NCBI RefSeq assembly: GCF_002261425.1
Contig: NZ_NEVJ01000002.1
Coordinates: forward strand, 62,001 to 126,000
Source of the DNA: Bordetella genomosp. 9
GTDB lineage: Bacteria > Pseudomonadota > Gammaproteobacteria > Burkholderiales > Burkholderiaceae_B
Direction of reading: 5' to 3'
DNA: 64,000 nt
Shown here: in pieces, positions 25,969-33,654 of the stretch
Numbering within the stretch: the stretch's first letter is position 1
How the letters are laid out: each line of letters starts with the position of its first letter
Translations under genes and position numbers: made by a program
Notes under the pieces: generated by a model
Told to the model about the DNA's origin: nothing
The model's database searches: none
The model's input: only the letters and a program-made list of their open reading frames with translations

Positions 25969-26483
25969 CGCTTCACTAGATGCAAGGGGGCGGCCGCCTC
26001 TTCCGGTCCGGCCATGGCGGCGCGCACGGCTTCCCGCGCGCGGTGCAGCCGCGACATGACCGTGCCCACGGGCACCTGCAGGATGTCGGCGGCCTCGGCA
26101 TAGGTGTATTCCTCCACGGTCACCAGCAGCAGCACGGTGCGCAGCGTGGGGGTCAGGCGCGCCAGCGCGCGCTCCAGATCGAGCATTTCCGGCGCACGCG
26201 CCATGGGCTCGTGCGCCAGATCGGTGTCTTCGTCCCAGGTTTCGTGATTGTCGTCATGGCGCCAATCGCGCACCCGGTTCAGGTACAGGTTGTGCATCAG
26301 GGTCATCAGCCAGGCGCGCAAGGCGGTTCCCGGCTTCCACAGCGACCATTTGGCGCAGGCGCGTTCCAGCGTGTCCTGCACCAGGTCGTCCGCGCTGGCC
26401 GCATCGCCCGCCAGCAGGCGGGCATAGCGGCGCAGCGACGGAATATGGGCGAGGATCTGCTCCACGCCCGAACCCGATGCCAT
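25965..26483 (-). CDS. ECF-type RNA polymerase sigma factor
   Basis: 172-residue extracytoplasmic-function sigma factor with only regions 2 and 4: LVQDTLERACAKW...LRAWLMTLMHNLYLNRVRDW (region 2) and LTPTLRTVLLLVTVEEYTYAEAADILQVPVGTVMSRL (region 4 HTH). The frame is open 132 bases further upstream into the previous gene, but ATG 26483 places region 2 normally. It lies between a secreted COG4315-type protein and its anti-sigma factor, all on the minus strand and within 8 bp of each other. Likely activates its own operon. Confidence 0.87.
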   Translation of the reverse strand: MASGSGVEQILAHIPSLRRYARLLAGDAASADDLVQDTLERACAKWSLWKPGTALRAWLMTLMHNLYLNRVRDWRHDDNHETWDEDTDLAHEPMARAPEMLDLERALARLTPTLRTVLLLVTVEEYTYAEAADILQVPVGTVMSRLHRAREAVRAAMAGPEEAAAPLHLVKR

Positions 26484-26490
26484 GGCCGTA

Positions 26491-26868
26491 TCAGGGCTTG
26501 GCCGCGTGCCAGACGCCGCCGACGCCGTCGCCGGTCTTGTCGCCGGCGGCCTTGTCCTTGGTCCAGTAGTACACGGGCTGACCCTTGTAGGCCCATTGCT
26601 TGGAGCCGTCGTCACGGGTGACGACCGTCCACTGGCCTTCGGCCTTGGCGCTGGCCGGCGCCATCAGCGGCGGCCAATTGGTGGCGCACTTGTCGTTGCA
26701 GACGCTCTTGCCGGAATTGGCGGTGTCTTTGTCGAACGTGTACAGCGTCATGCCTTTTTCGCCGACCAGGACGCCATTGCTGGTCTTGGCCGGGGGGGCG
26801 GCGACGGCGCCGGTGGCGACCAGCAGGGCGGCGGCGCCCAGGGCGGAAAGCGTGAAGTTGCGAACCAT
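26491..26868 (-). CDS. Secreted COG4315-type repeat protein
   Basis: 125-residue exported protein. A signal peptide covers about residues 1-24 (MVRNFTLSALGAAALLVATG, AVAA). The mature part has the two related blocks of the 'secreted repeat of unknown function' family: GVLVGEKGMTLYTFDKD with CNDKCATNWPP, then WTVVTRDDGSKQWAYKGQPVYYW. Two close cysteines are conserved there. GGAGGTCTT precedes ATG 26868. First gene of the sigma/anti-sigma operon, so it may be an output or a sensor partner of that system in the periplasm. Confidence 0.83.
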   Translation of the reverse strand: MVRNFTLSALGAAALLVATGAVAAPPAKTSNGVLVGEKGMTLYTFDKDTANSGKSVCNDKCATNWPPLMAPASAKAEGQWTVVTRDDGSKQWAYKGQPVYYWTKDKAAGDKTGDGVGGVWHAAKP

Positions 26869-26923
26869 AAGACCTCCGTGTGGTGGGTTTGCATGGGAGT
26901 GAACACGGCAGGGGCCCGATTTA

Positions 26924-26962
26924 TTCCATCGGGTCGTTCCATCGGGTTGTTCCAATGGGCCG
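26924..26962 (-). promoter_or_regulatory. Three 13-bp GGAAC-containing tandem repeats before the ECF operon
   Basis: On the plus strand TTCCATCGGGTCG, TTCCATCGGGTTG and TTCCAATGGGCCG follow each other without gaps (26924-26936, 26937-26949, 26950-26962). Read on the minus strand each presents TGGAAC or TGGAAT, the core of ECF -35 elements. The copy nearest the gene has CGTGTT about 15 bases downstream of GGAAT as a possible -10. Confidence 0.5.
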
Positions 26963-26998
26963 GCGCGTGCCTGCCCAGCTTACTCCCGCCGGCCGCCA

Positions 26999-27688
26999 TC
27001 ACTTGGCCGGCGCTGCCTGCGTCAGCTCGGCGACGACATCCACCACTTGCTCGAGGGCAACCTTGATATGCGCGCGCAGCGCGTCGACCGCGCCCTTGAT
27101 GTCGCCCTTTTCAGCGTGTTCGATCAATTCCAGGTGTTCGGCGTGCGCCTGCTGGCGCAGCGGCACGTTGACGACCTGGAAGCGCAGGTAGCGGTCCCCC
27201 CGGTCATGCAGCTGGCGCAGTACGTTCATGGCCAGGTCGCGCCGGGCGGGCTGGTACAGGGTTTCGTGCAGGCGCCAGTTGACCCGGCCCCAGTCGGCCG
27301 CGTCGGCGTGGCGGGTGGCTTCCAGGGCCGCGCGCGCCGCGTCCAGCCGCCCGCTGCCGCCCGCGCGGATCGCCTCGCCGAACAGCCAGGGTTCGATCTG
27401 CAGGCGCAGTTCGAAGGTTTCCACGACGTCGCCCGCCGAGATGCCGCAGACATAGGCGCCGCGGTGGGCATGGACCGCGACCAGGCCTTCGGCTTCCAGG
27501 CGGCGGATGGCTTCGCGCACGGGGATCCGGCTGACACCCAGCTCGTCGGCCAGCGCTTCCTGGCGCAGGGGCGCGCCGGGACGCAGATGCCCGGACAGGA
27601 TCTGCTGGCGCAAGGCATCCAGCACCAGGTCGACCGTCGTGCGCCGTACGAGCTTGGTATCCCCAGGGGGGGAGGGCGGATGGTTCAT
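26999..27688 (-). CDS. GntR family transcriptional regulator, FadR/FCD subgroup
   Basis: 229-residue GntR regulator: N-terminal winged helix (LRQEALADELGVSRIPVREAIRRLEAEGLV) and an all-helical FCD ligand domain with the metal-site residues in RVNWRLHETLYQPA and HAEHLELIEHAEKGD. It is divergent from the branched-chain-type ABC operon at 27886; the palindrome at 27768-27779 in between is probably its operator. Effector likely the ABC substrate or a breakdown product. Confidence 0.9.
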   Translation of the reverse strand: MNHPPSPPGDTKLVRRTTVDLVLDALRQQILSGHLRPGAPLRQEALADELGVSRIPVREAIRRLEAEGLVAVHAHRGAYVCGISAGDVVETFELRLQIEPWLFGEAIRAGGSGRLDAARAALEATRHADAADWGRVNWRLHETLYQPARRDLAMNVLRQLHDRGDRYLRFQVVNVPLRQQAHAEHLELIEHAEKGDIKGAVDALRAHIKVALEQVVDVVAELTQAAPAK

Positions 27689-27767
27689 GGTTCTCACGTA
27701 AACCCTAGGACTGATTTTGTTGACCCTGGGATAGCGTGCAGTTTAGCATGGGGTCCGTATCCAGGAT

Positions 27768-27779
27768 ATTGGATCCAAT
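27768..27779. promoter_or_regulatory. ATTGGATCCAAT palindrome, probable GntR operator
   Basis: A perfect 12-bp palindrome between the divergent GntR and ABC-transporter genes. The same sequence is known to me as the operator of VanR, a FadR-type GntR repressor of vanillate genes. It therefore fits the adjacent FCD-type regulator very well. Confidence 0.65.
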
Positions 27780-27885
27780 TTAATCGACGGTCCCGCGCGG
27801 CTTTCCGTTGGTGGCCTGCCACTGTAGCCCGCCCGGGCCCGTGTGCGGCGCAGCCGCGCCATCGTGCCCTTGGAGTGAGCTTTCC

Positions 27886-29097
27886 ATGAATCGCCGTCAT
27901 TTCGTCGCAGCAACCCTGGTCGCCGCCGTGGCCAGCAGCCTGGGCCTGCCGGCCTGGGCACAATCCACCGATTTCGTGGTGGGCGCGCTCAGCCCGCTCA
28001 CCGGGTCCGGGGCGCCCTACGGGCCGGGCATGGTCAAGGCCATCCAATTGGCCGCGAAGGAAATCAACGCCGCCGGCGGCGCGCAGGGCGCGCAGTTCCG
28101 CGTGGTGGCGGAAGATACCCAGACCGCGCCGCAGGCCGCCGTGACCGGCGCCAAGAAAATGATCGAGGTGGACAAGGTGCGCGCCATCATGGGCTGCTGG
28201 AGTTCGGGCGAGTCGCTGGCCGTGATGCCGCTCACCAATGAAGCCAACATCCCGCTGATGCATGCCTCGGGTGCGCCGGCGCTCAGCGCGGACGCCAATC
28301 CCAAGCGCCTGGGCTTCCGCTTCCAGGCCACCAACGGCCGCTTCGGCCAGGCGTTCGCCAAGATCGCCGAACGGCAGGGCTACAAGCAGCCGGCCACCAT
28401 GGCATTCAACAATGCTTCGGGCATCGGCAACACCGAAGGCTTCACGCAGGCCTGGAAGGCCGCGGGCGGCAAGGTCGTGGCCAGCGTGGTGTACGAGCCG
28501 AACCGGCCGTCCTACCGTTCCGAGCTGCAGTCCGTGCTGCGCGCCAAGCCCGACGTGATCGTGACGGGCTCGTACCTGGCCGACACCACCATCCTGCTGC
28601 GCGAGTGGTACCAGACCGGCATCGATACGCATTGGATCATTCCCGGCTGGGCGGCCAATGCCGACCTGATCAAGGCATTGGGACCCAAAGTGACCGAGGG
28701 CGTGATCTCGGTGGAGTCCGTCAGCAACGAAAACGCGCCCAACTACGCCCACGTGCGCGATGCGCTGAGCAAGGAAGGCGTCGACGTGGCGGGCAACGTC
28801 TATGCCCCGATGGCCTACGACCAGGCCATCATCCTGGCGCTGGCGGTGCAGGCCCTGGGACCGAAGGCGACCGGCCCCGAGCTGGCCAAGAAAGTGCATG
28901 AGATGGGCACGCCCGGCGGCGAGGTCGTCTACAGCTTCGCCGACGGCAAGAAACTGCTGGAGGCAGGCAAGCGCATCACCTACGTCGGCGCCTCCAGCGC
29001 CCTGAACTTCGACCAGTACAACGACGTCACGCCGGACTTCGCCGCGTCCTTCGTCGAAAACGGCAAGCTCGTCCGCAAGTACGTGGTCAAGCTCTAA
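27886..29097 (+). CDS. Branched-chain-amino-acid-type ABC transporter substrate-binding protein
   Basis: 403-residue LivK-like periplasmic binding protein (type I fold). A Tat-like or Sec signal (MNRRHFVAATLVAAVASSLG, cleavage near WAQS) is followed by VGALSPLTGSGAPYGPGMVKAIQLAAKEIN, the standard opening. GWAANADLIKALG and YDQAIILALAVQALG are typical later blocks. Starts the livHMGF operon with 9 bp to livH. Ligand not readable; the catabolic genes downstream suggest an amino acid or N-containing heterocycle. Confidence 0.9.
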   Translation: MNRRHFVAATLVAAVASSLGLPAWAQSTDFVVGALSPLTGSGAPYGPGMVKAIQLAAKEINAAGGAQGAQFRVVAEDTQTAPQAAVTGAKKMIEVDKVRAIMGCWSSGESLAVMPLTNEANIPLMHASGAPALSADANPKRLGFRFQATNGRFGQAFAKIAERQGYKQPATMAFNNASGIGNTEGFTQAWKAAGGKVVASVVYEPNRPSYRSELQSVLRAKPDVIVTGSYLADTTILLREWYQTGIDTHWIIPGWAANADLIKALGPKVTEGVISVESVSNENAPNYAHVRDALSKEGVDVAGNVYAPMAYDQAIILALAVQALGPKATGPELAKKVHEMGTPGGEVVYSFADGKKLLEAGKRITYVGASSALNFDQYNDVTPDFAASFVENGKLVRKYVVKL

Positions 29098-29106
29098 GGC
29101 CGCGGC

Positions 29107-29979
29107 GTGTCGTACGCGGATTACATCAATCTGGTCATCAACGGGCTGGTGGAAGGGCTGATCATCGCCCTTCCGGCCCTGGCTTTGACGCTGGTCTACG
29201 GGCTGGCGCGCTTTCCCAACGCGGCGACGGGCGACTTCGTCGCCGTCGGCGGCTACGCTGGCCTGGCCGCGCATCACCTGAGCGGTTCCCTGGTCGTCGC
29301 CGGCCTCGCGGGCGCCCTGGGCGGCGCGGCGGCGTCGGTGCTGGCTTACCTGCTCGCGTTCAGGCCGGTGATCCGCCGGTCCGTGATCACCTTGCTGCTG
29401 ACCTCCATCGGCGTGGGCTTCGTCATCCGCGCCGGGCTGGGGGTGGCGTTCGGCCATGATCCGCGCGCCTTCGACATGCCGCTGGATCGGGCCTGGCGCT
29501 TCGGCGACGTGTCCATCGCGCCGGCCGACCTCAATCTGGCGGGCCTGACCCTGGTGACGCTCGCGCTGGTGTTCTTCATGCTGTATGCGACACCGCTGGG
29601 CCGGTCGCTGCGCGCCATCGCCGACGATCCCGACCTGGCGCGGGTCAGCGGCATCCGGCGCGAACGCTGCATGCTGGCCATGTGGACCATCGCCGGGCTG
29701 GTCTGCGGCATCGCGGGCACCGTGACCGGCATGCGCACCGTGGTCTATCCGGACGCCGGCTGGAACCTGTTGCTGCCGGCGTTCGCGGCCGCGGTGGTGG
29801 GCGGCCTGGGCAATCCGGTCGGGGCCGTCATGGGCGCGCTGCTGCTGGGCGTGCTGCAGGAGCTGTCCACCCCGTTCGTGGGCTTCGTCTACAAGATCGC
29901 GCTGGGCTATGTGTTCATGATGATCGTGCTGCTGCTGCGTCCGCAGGGGTTGTTCAACCGGCCGGTGGGGGTGCGCTGA
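29107..29979 (+). CDS. Branched-chain-type ABC transporter permease LivH
   Basis: 290-residue inner-membrane permease with eight predicted helices. Characteristic segments are NGLVEGLIIALPALALTLVYG at the N-terminus, RAIADDPDLARVSGIRRER (the EAA-like loop) and AFAAAVVGGLGNPVGAVMGALLLGVLQ. Starts with GTG. Overlaps the LivM gene by ATGA-type overlap. Confidence 0.92.
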   Translation: MSYADYINLVINGLVEGLIIALPALALTLVYGLARFPNAATGDFVAVGGYAGLAAHHLSGSLVVAGLAGALGGAAASVLAYLLAFRPVIRRSVITLLLTSIGVGFVIRAGLGVAFGHDPRAFDMPLDRAWRFGDVSIAPADLNLAGLTLVTLALVFFMLYATPLGRSLRAIADDPDLARVSGIRRERCMLAMWTIAGLVCGIAGTVTGMRTVVYPDAGWNLLLPAFAAAVVGGLGNPVGAVMGALLLGVLQELSTPFVGFVYKIALGYVFMMIVLLLRPQGLFNRPVGVR

Positions 29980-30869
29980 TGATGACCTATCTGCTGTCGA
30001 TCCTGGTGATCATGGGCATCTACATGCTCCTGGCGCTGGCCCTGGATCTTCAATACGGTTTCACCGGCCTGATCAATTTCGGGCTGGCCGGCTTTTTCGG
30101 CGTGGGCGCCTATACGTCGGCGCTCCTGACCTTGAAGGCGGGATGGACGCCGCTGCTTTCCTTCCCCGCCGCCATGCTGGTCGCGGCCCTGCTGGCCTGG
30201 CCGCTGGGGCGCGTGGCCTTGCGGCTGCGCGACGATTACCTGGCCATCGTGACCTTGGGCTTCTCCGAAATCGTGCGCCTGGTGCTGGTGCAGGAACAGT
30301 GGCTGACCAATGGGGTGCAGGGCGTTCCCGGCGTGCCCCGCCTGGGCGCCGGCTGGGGCGACGCGCGCTTCAGCGACAGCCTGCTGCTGGGGCTGCTGGC
30401 CTTGTCCATCGTTGTCGCGGTGGTGCTGCTGCGCCGGGTGACGCACAGTCCCTACGGCCGCACCATACAGGCGGTGCGCGATGACGAAACGGCCGTGCGC
30501 GTGCTCGGCAAGGAGCCGGCCCGCTTCAAGACCCAGGTGCTGATGCTGGGCGCGGCGCTCTCCGGACTCGCGGGCGCCTACTTCGCGCACTACATGACGT
30601 ACATCGTCCCTGACCAGTTCGTCCCGCTGATCACTTTCTATGTGTGGATGGCCATCATCATGGGCGGGGTCGCGCGCCTGTCGGGCAGCGTGGCGGGCGC
30701 CGTGCTGCTGGTGTTGTTCCTGGAAGGCGTGCGCTTCACCCGCGGCATCATTCCCGGCGTATCGGATGCCGACATGGGCAGCGTGCAGCTGGGGGTGGTG
30801 GGCCTGATCCTGATCCTGTTCATGCGCTGGCGGCCGCAAGGCCTGTTCGGCGGCAGGGGGGCGCGATGA
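29979..30869 (+). CDS. Branched-chain-type ABC transporter permease LivM
   Basis: 296-residue second permease subunit. GLINFGLAGFFGVGAYTSALL, the loop TIQAVRDDETAVRVLGKEPARFK and AIIMGGVARLSGSVAGAVLL are standard LivM blocks. Two adjacent ATG codons (29979, 29982) overlap the LivH stop; the stop overlaps the LivG start. Confidence 0.92.
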   Translation: MMTYLLSILVIMGIYMLLALALDLQYGFTGLINFGLAGFFGVGAYTSALLTLKAGWTPLLSFPAAMLVAALLAWPLGRVALRLRDDYLAIVTLGFSEIVRLVLVQEQWLTNGVQGVPGVPRLGAGWGDARFSDSLLLGLLALSIVVAVVLLRRVTHSPYGRTIQAVRDDETAVRVLGKEPARFKTQVLMLGAALSGLAGAYFAHYMTYIVPDQFVPLITFYVWMAIIMGGVARLSGSVAGAVLLVLFLEGVRFTRGIIPGVSDADMGSVQLGVVGLILILFMRWRPQGLFGGRGAR

Positions 30870-31672
30870 ACGCCTTGCCGGTGAACGAAGCCAGCCTGGC
30901 GACCGCGGGGATATCGTTGTCGTACGGCGATTTCCAGGTGCTGGACGACGTGACGCTTTCCATGAGCCTGGACGGGCTGCACGGCATGATCGGCCCCAAT
31001 GGCGCGGGCAAGAGCACGTTCTTCGCCGTGCTGAGCGGCTTTCTGCAGCCGTCGGCCGGCACGGTCGGTTTCGGCGGCACGGTGCTGCGCGGCGCGGGGC
31101 CGGCGGCGCGGGCGCGCCTGGGCCTGGGCCGGACCTTCCAGATCCCGCGCGAGTTCACGCACCTGACGGTGCGGCAGAACCTGATGGTCGGGCCGCGCGA
31201 CCAGCCCGGCGAATCGCTGCTGCCCTTGTTTTTCGCCCCGGGCCGCGTGCGCCGCGCCGAAGCCGAGATCGCCGATCGTGCGCAGCACATCCTGGACTTC
31301 CTGAAGCTGAACGCGGTGGCGGACAAGCCGGCCGGCGGCCTGTCCGGCGGCCAGAAGAAATTGCTGGAGCTGGGCCGCGCGCTGATGTCCGAGCCCAGGT
31401 TCATCCTGCTGGACGAACCCTATGCGGGCGTCAATCCGGTATTGATCGAAGAGATCTCGCAGCGTATCCGCGAGATCAATGCCGAGCGGGGCATCGGTTT
31501 CCTGATCATCGAGCACAACCTGATGGCGCTGAATCGCCTGGTGTCCGACCTGTACGTGCTGGATGGCGGACGCCTGCTGGCGCACGGCGATCCCGACCAG
31601 GTCCTGGCGGATCCGCGCGTGCGCGCCGCCTATATGGGCGCGCTGGCGCCCACGGCCACGGAGGCGCCATGA
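30866..31672 (+). CDS. ABC transporter ATP-binding protein LivG
   Basis: 268-residue ATPase. Walker A GPNGAGKST, signature LSGGQKKLLELGRAL, Walker B FILLDEPYAGVNP and the LivG-specific FLIIEHNLMALN. Start overlaps the LivM stop and stop overlaps the LivF start, so the importer is translated as a coupled set. Confidence 0.93.
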   Translation: MNALPVNEASLATAGISLSYGDFQVLDDVTLSMSLDGLHGMIGPNGAGKSTFFAVLSGFLQPSAGTVGFGGTVLRGAGPAARARLGLGRTFQIPREFTHLTVRQNLMVGPRDQPGESLLPLFFAPGRVRRAEAEIADRAQHILDFLKLNAVADKPAGGLSGGQKKLLELGRALMSEPRFILLDEPYAGVNPVLIEEISQRIREINAERGIGFLIIEHNLMALNRLVSDLYVLDGGRLLAHGDPDQVLADPRVRAAYMGALAPTATEAP

Positions 31673-32382
31673 CCGATTCCGTGCTACGGCTGGCCGACCT
31701 GCGTGGCGGCTACGGCGACGCCGATATCCTGAAAGGCATCTCCCTGCACGTGCTGCCCGGCGAGATCGTCACCATCGCCGGCACCAACGGCGCCGGCAAG
31801 TCCACCATCATCAAGGCGGTGATGGGCCTGCTGCCCCGCACCTCGGGACAGGTGATCCTGCGCGATCGCGACATCGCCGCGTTGAGCGTGGAGTCGCGCC
31901 TGGACCGCGGGATCGGCTACGTGCCGCAGGTCGCCAATGTGTTCGGGTCGCTGACCGTCCACGAAAACCTGCTGGTGGTGCAGGGCGTCAAGCGCCCGCG
32001 CGCGCGGGTGGATGCGATGTACCAGCTCTTTCCGGCGCTGGTGCGCCATCGCCGCCGCGCGGCCGGCACGCTGTCGGGCGGCGAGCGGCAGCAACTGGCG
32101 TTCGCGCGGGCCTTGATGCGCGAACCGGATATGCTGCTGCTCGACGAGCCGACGGCGGCGCTTTCGCCGGCCCGCGTGGACGAGATCTTTGCCTACGTAC
32201 AGGCGCTGCCGGCCGCCGGCACCACGGTGCTGATGGTGGAACAGCGCGCCCGCCAGTCGCTCGCGGTCAGCCAGCGCGGCTACATCATCGACCAGGGCGC
32301 GGTCGCCATGGAAGGCGCCGCCCGGGATCTGCTCGACGATCCGCGCGCGGCCGACCTTTTCCTGGGCAAACACGATGCGTAG
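31669..32382 (+). CDS. ABC transporter ATP-binding protein LivF
   Basis: 237-residue second ATPase of the importer. Walker A GTNGAGKST, signature LSGGERQQLAFARAL, Walker B MLLLDEPTAALSP and VLMVEQRARQSLAVS, the LivF form of the H-loop region. Followed 12 bp later by the FAD oxidoreductase gene in the same operon. Confidence 0.93.
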   Translation: MTDSVLRLADLRGGYGDADILKGISLHVLPGEIVTIAGTNGAGKSTIIKAVMGLLPRTSGQVILRDRDIAALSVESRLDRGIGYVPQVANVFGSLTVHENLLVVQGVKRPRARVDAMYQLFPALVRHRRRAAGTLSGGERQQLAFARALMREPDMLLLDEPTAALSPARVDEIFAYVQALPAAGTTVLMVEQRARQSLAVSQRGYIIDQGAVAMEGAARDLLDDPRAADLFLGKHDA

Positions 32383-32394
32383 AACGGAAGAAGC

Positions 32395-33654
32395 ATGAAG
32401 GAACTTGTCGTCGTCGGCGCGGGCGTGATCGGGCTGGCCTGCGCGCGGCGCGCGCAGCAAGCGGGCTGGCGCGTGACCCTGCTGGACCGCGATTTCGAAG
32501 GAGACCGCGCCTCCCACGGTAATGCCGGCGGCATCGCCGTCAGCGAATCGACGCCAATCGCGGTGTCGGGCTTCAGCCTGAAGGCCGCCCGCTGGCTGCT
32601 GGATCCCCTGGGACCGCTGGCCATCCGCCTGTCTTACGCGCCGCGGCTGCTGCCCTGGCTGCGGGTATTCAACCAGGTCGGCCAGCCCGAGCACTTCCGC
32701 CGTATCTCGCGCGCGCTGGCGGCGCTGAACGACCGCGCGCTGGCCGACCTGGCGCCCCTGCTGGACGATCTGGGCCTGGCGGGCCAGCTGCACCGGCGCG
32801 GCGCGCTGACGGTCTACGAGACCGATGCGGCCTACGCGACCGATGCCGGCGAATGGGCCTGGAAACGCGAACTGGGCGTGCGCTGGCGTCCCGTGACCGT
32901 GGATGAGCTGCGCCAGCTGGAGCCCGCGCTGGCGCCCGTGTTCCGCCACGCGATCATGCTGGAGGACTGGGCGCACGTGGACGATCCGCTGAACATCGTG
33001 CGGGCCTTGCGTGAACGCATCCGGCAGGATGGCGGCCAGCTGGTGACGGCCGACGTCGCCGCCCTGGCGCTCGACGATCCGGGCCGTCCGGCCGCACTGG
33101 GCCGCGATGGCCGCCGCCATGCGGCGGACCGTGTCGTCGTCGCCGCCGGCGCGTGGTCGGGCGCCCTGGCGCGATCCGTCGGCGACCGCGTGCTGCTGGA
33201 AAGCGAACGCGGCTACAACACGACGCTGCCCGCCGCGACGGGCATGCTCGACCGCGAGGTCATCTTCGCCGAACGCAAGTTCGTCGCGACGCCGCTGGCG
33301 ATCGGCCTGCGCATCGGCGGCGCGGCCGAATTCGCCGGCCTGGACGCGGCCCCCAACTATCGCCGCAGCGATGCGTTGCTGGCGTTGGCGCGGCGCTATC
33401 TGCCCGGCATGGACGAGCGCGACGCGCGTCGTTGGATGGGCCATCGCCCCGCCACGCCGGACTCGCTGCCGGTGATCGGCGCGTCGCCGGTGTCGGATCG
33501 CGTGTTGTACGCCTTCGGCCATGGCCATCTCGGCTTGACGCAGGCGGCCACGACCGGCGCCATCGTCGGCGACCTGCTGGCGGACGCCGACCCCCGCATC
33601 GACCTGCGGCCCTATTCGATTTCCCGCTTCAACAAGGCGAACCCGCTATGCTGA
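32395..33654 (+). CDS. FAD-dependent D-amino-acid dehydrogenase-like oxidoreductase
   Basis: 419-residue DAO-family flavoprotein (DadA-like). The dinucleotide motif VVGAGVIGLACARRAQQAG opens the protein, followed by ASHGNAGGIA, and near the end GHRPATPDSLPVIG and AFGHGHLGLTQAATTG. Such enzymes oxidise D-amino acids or cyclic imino acids (D-proline, D-hydroxyproline) to the imino or keto acid and feed the quinone pool. Lies in the liv operon; the stop overlaps the amidohydrolase start. Confidence 0.87.
   Translation: MKELVVVGAGVIGLACARRAQQAGWRVTLLDRDFEGDRASHGNAGGIAVSESTPIAVSGFSLKAARWLLDPLGPLAIRLSYAPRLLPWLRVFNQVGQPEHFRRISRALAALNDRALADLAPLLDDLGLAGQLHRRGALTVYETDAAYATDAGEWAWKRELGVRWRPVTVDELRQLEPALAPVFRHAIMLEDWAHVDDPLNIVRALRERIRQDGGQLVTADVAALALDDPGRPAALGRDGRRHAADRVVVAAGAWSGALARSVGDRVLLESERGYNTTLPAATGMLDREVIFAERKFVATPLAIGLRIGGAAEFAGLDAAPNYRRSDALLALARRYLPGMDERDARRWMGHRPATPDSLPVIGASPVSDRVLYAFGHGHLGLTQAATTGAIVGDLLADADPRIDLRPYSISRFNKANPLC

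Noticed and set aside
26483-26615. A longer start for the ECF sigma factor, about 44 codons upstream.
   Set aside because: The extension lies antiparallel in composition to the secreted protein's 3' end, is Pro/Thr-rich and has no sigma-factor character.
31684-33528. A 614-codon minus-strand frame opposite LivF and the FAD oxidoreductase.
   Set aside because: Antisense shadow, Ala/Arg/Gln/His-rich, no start site and no domain.
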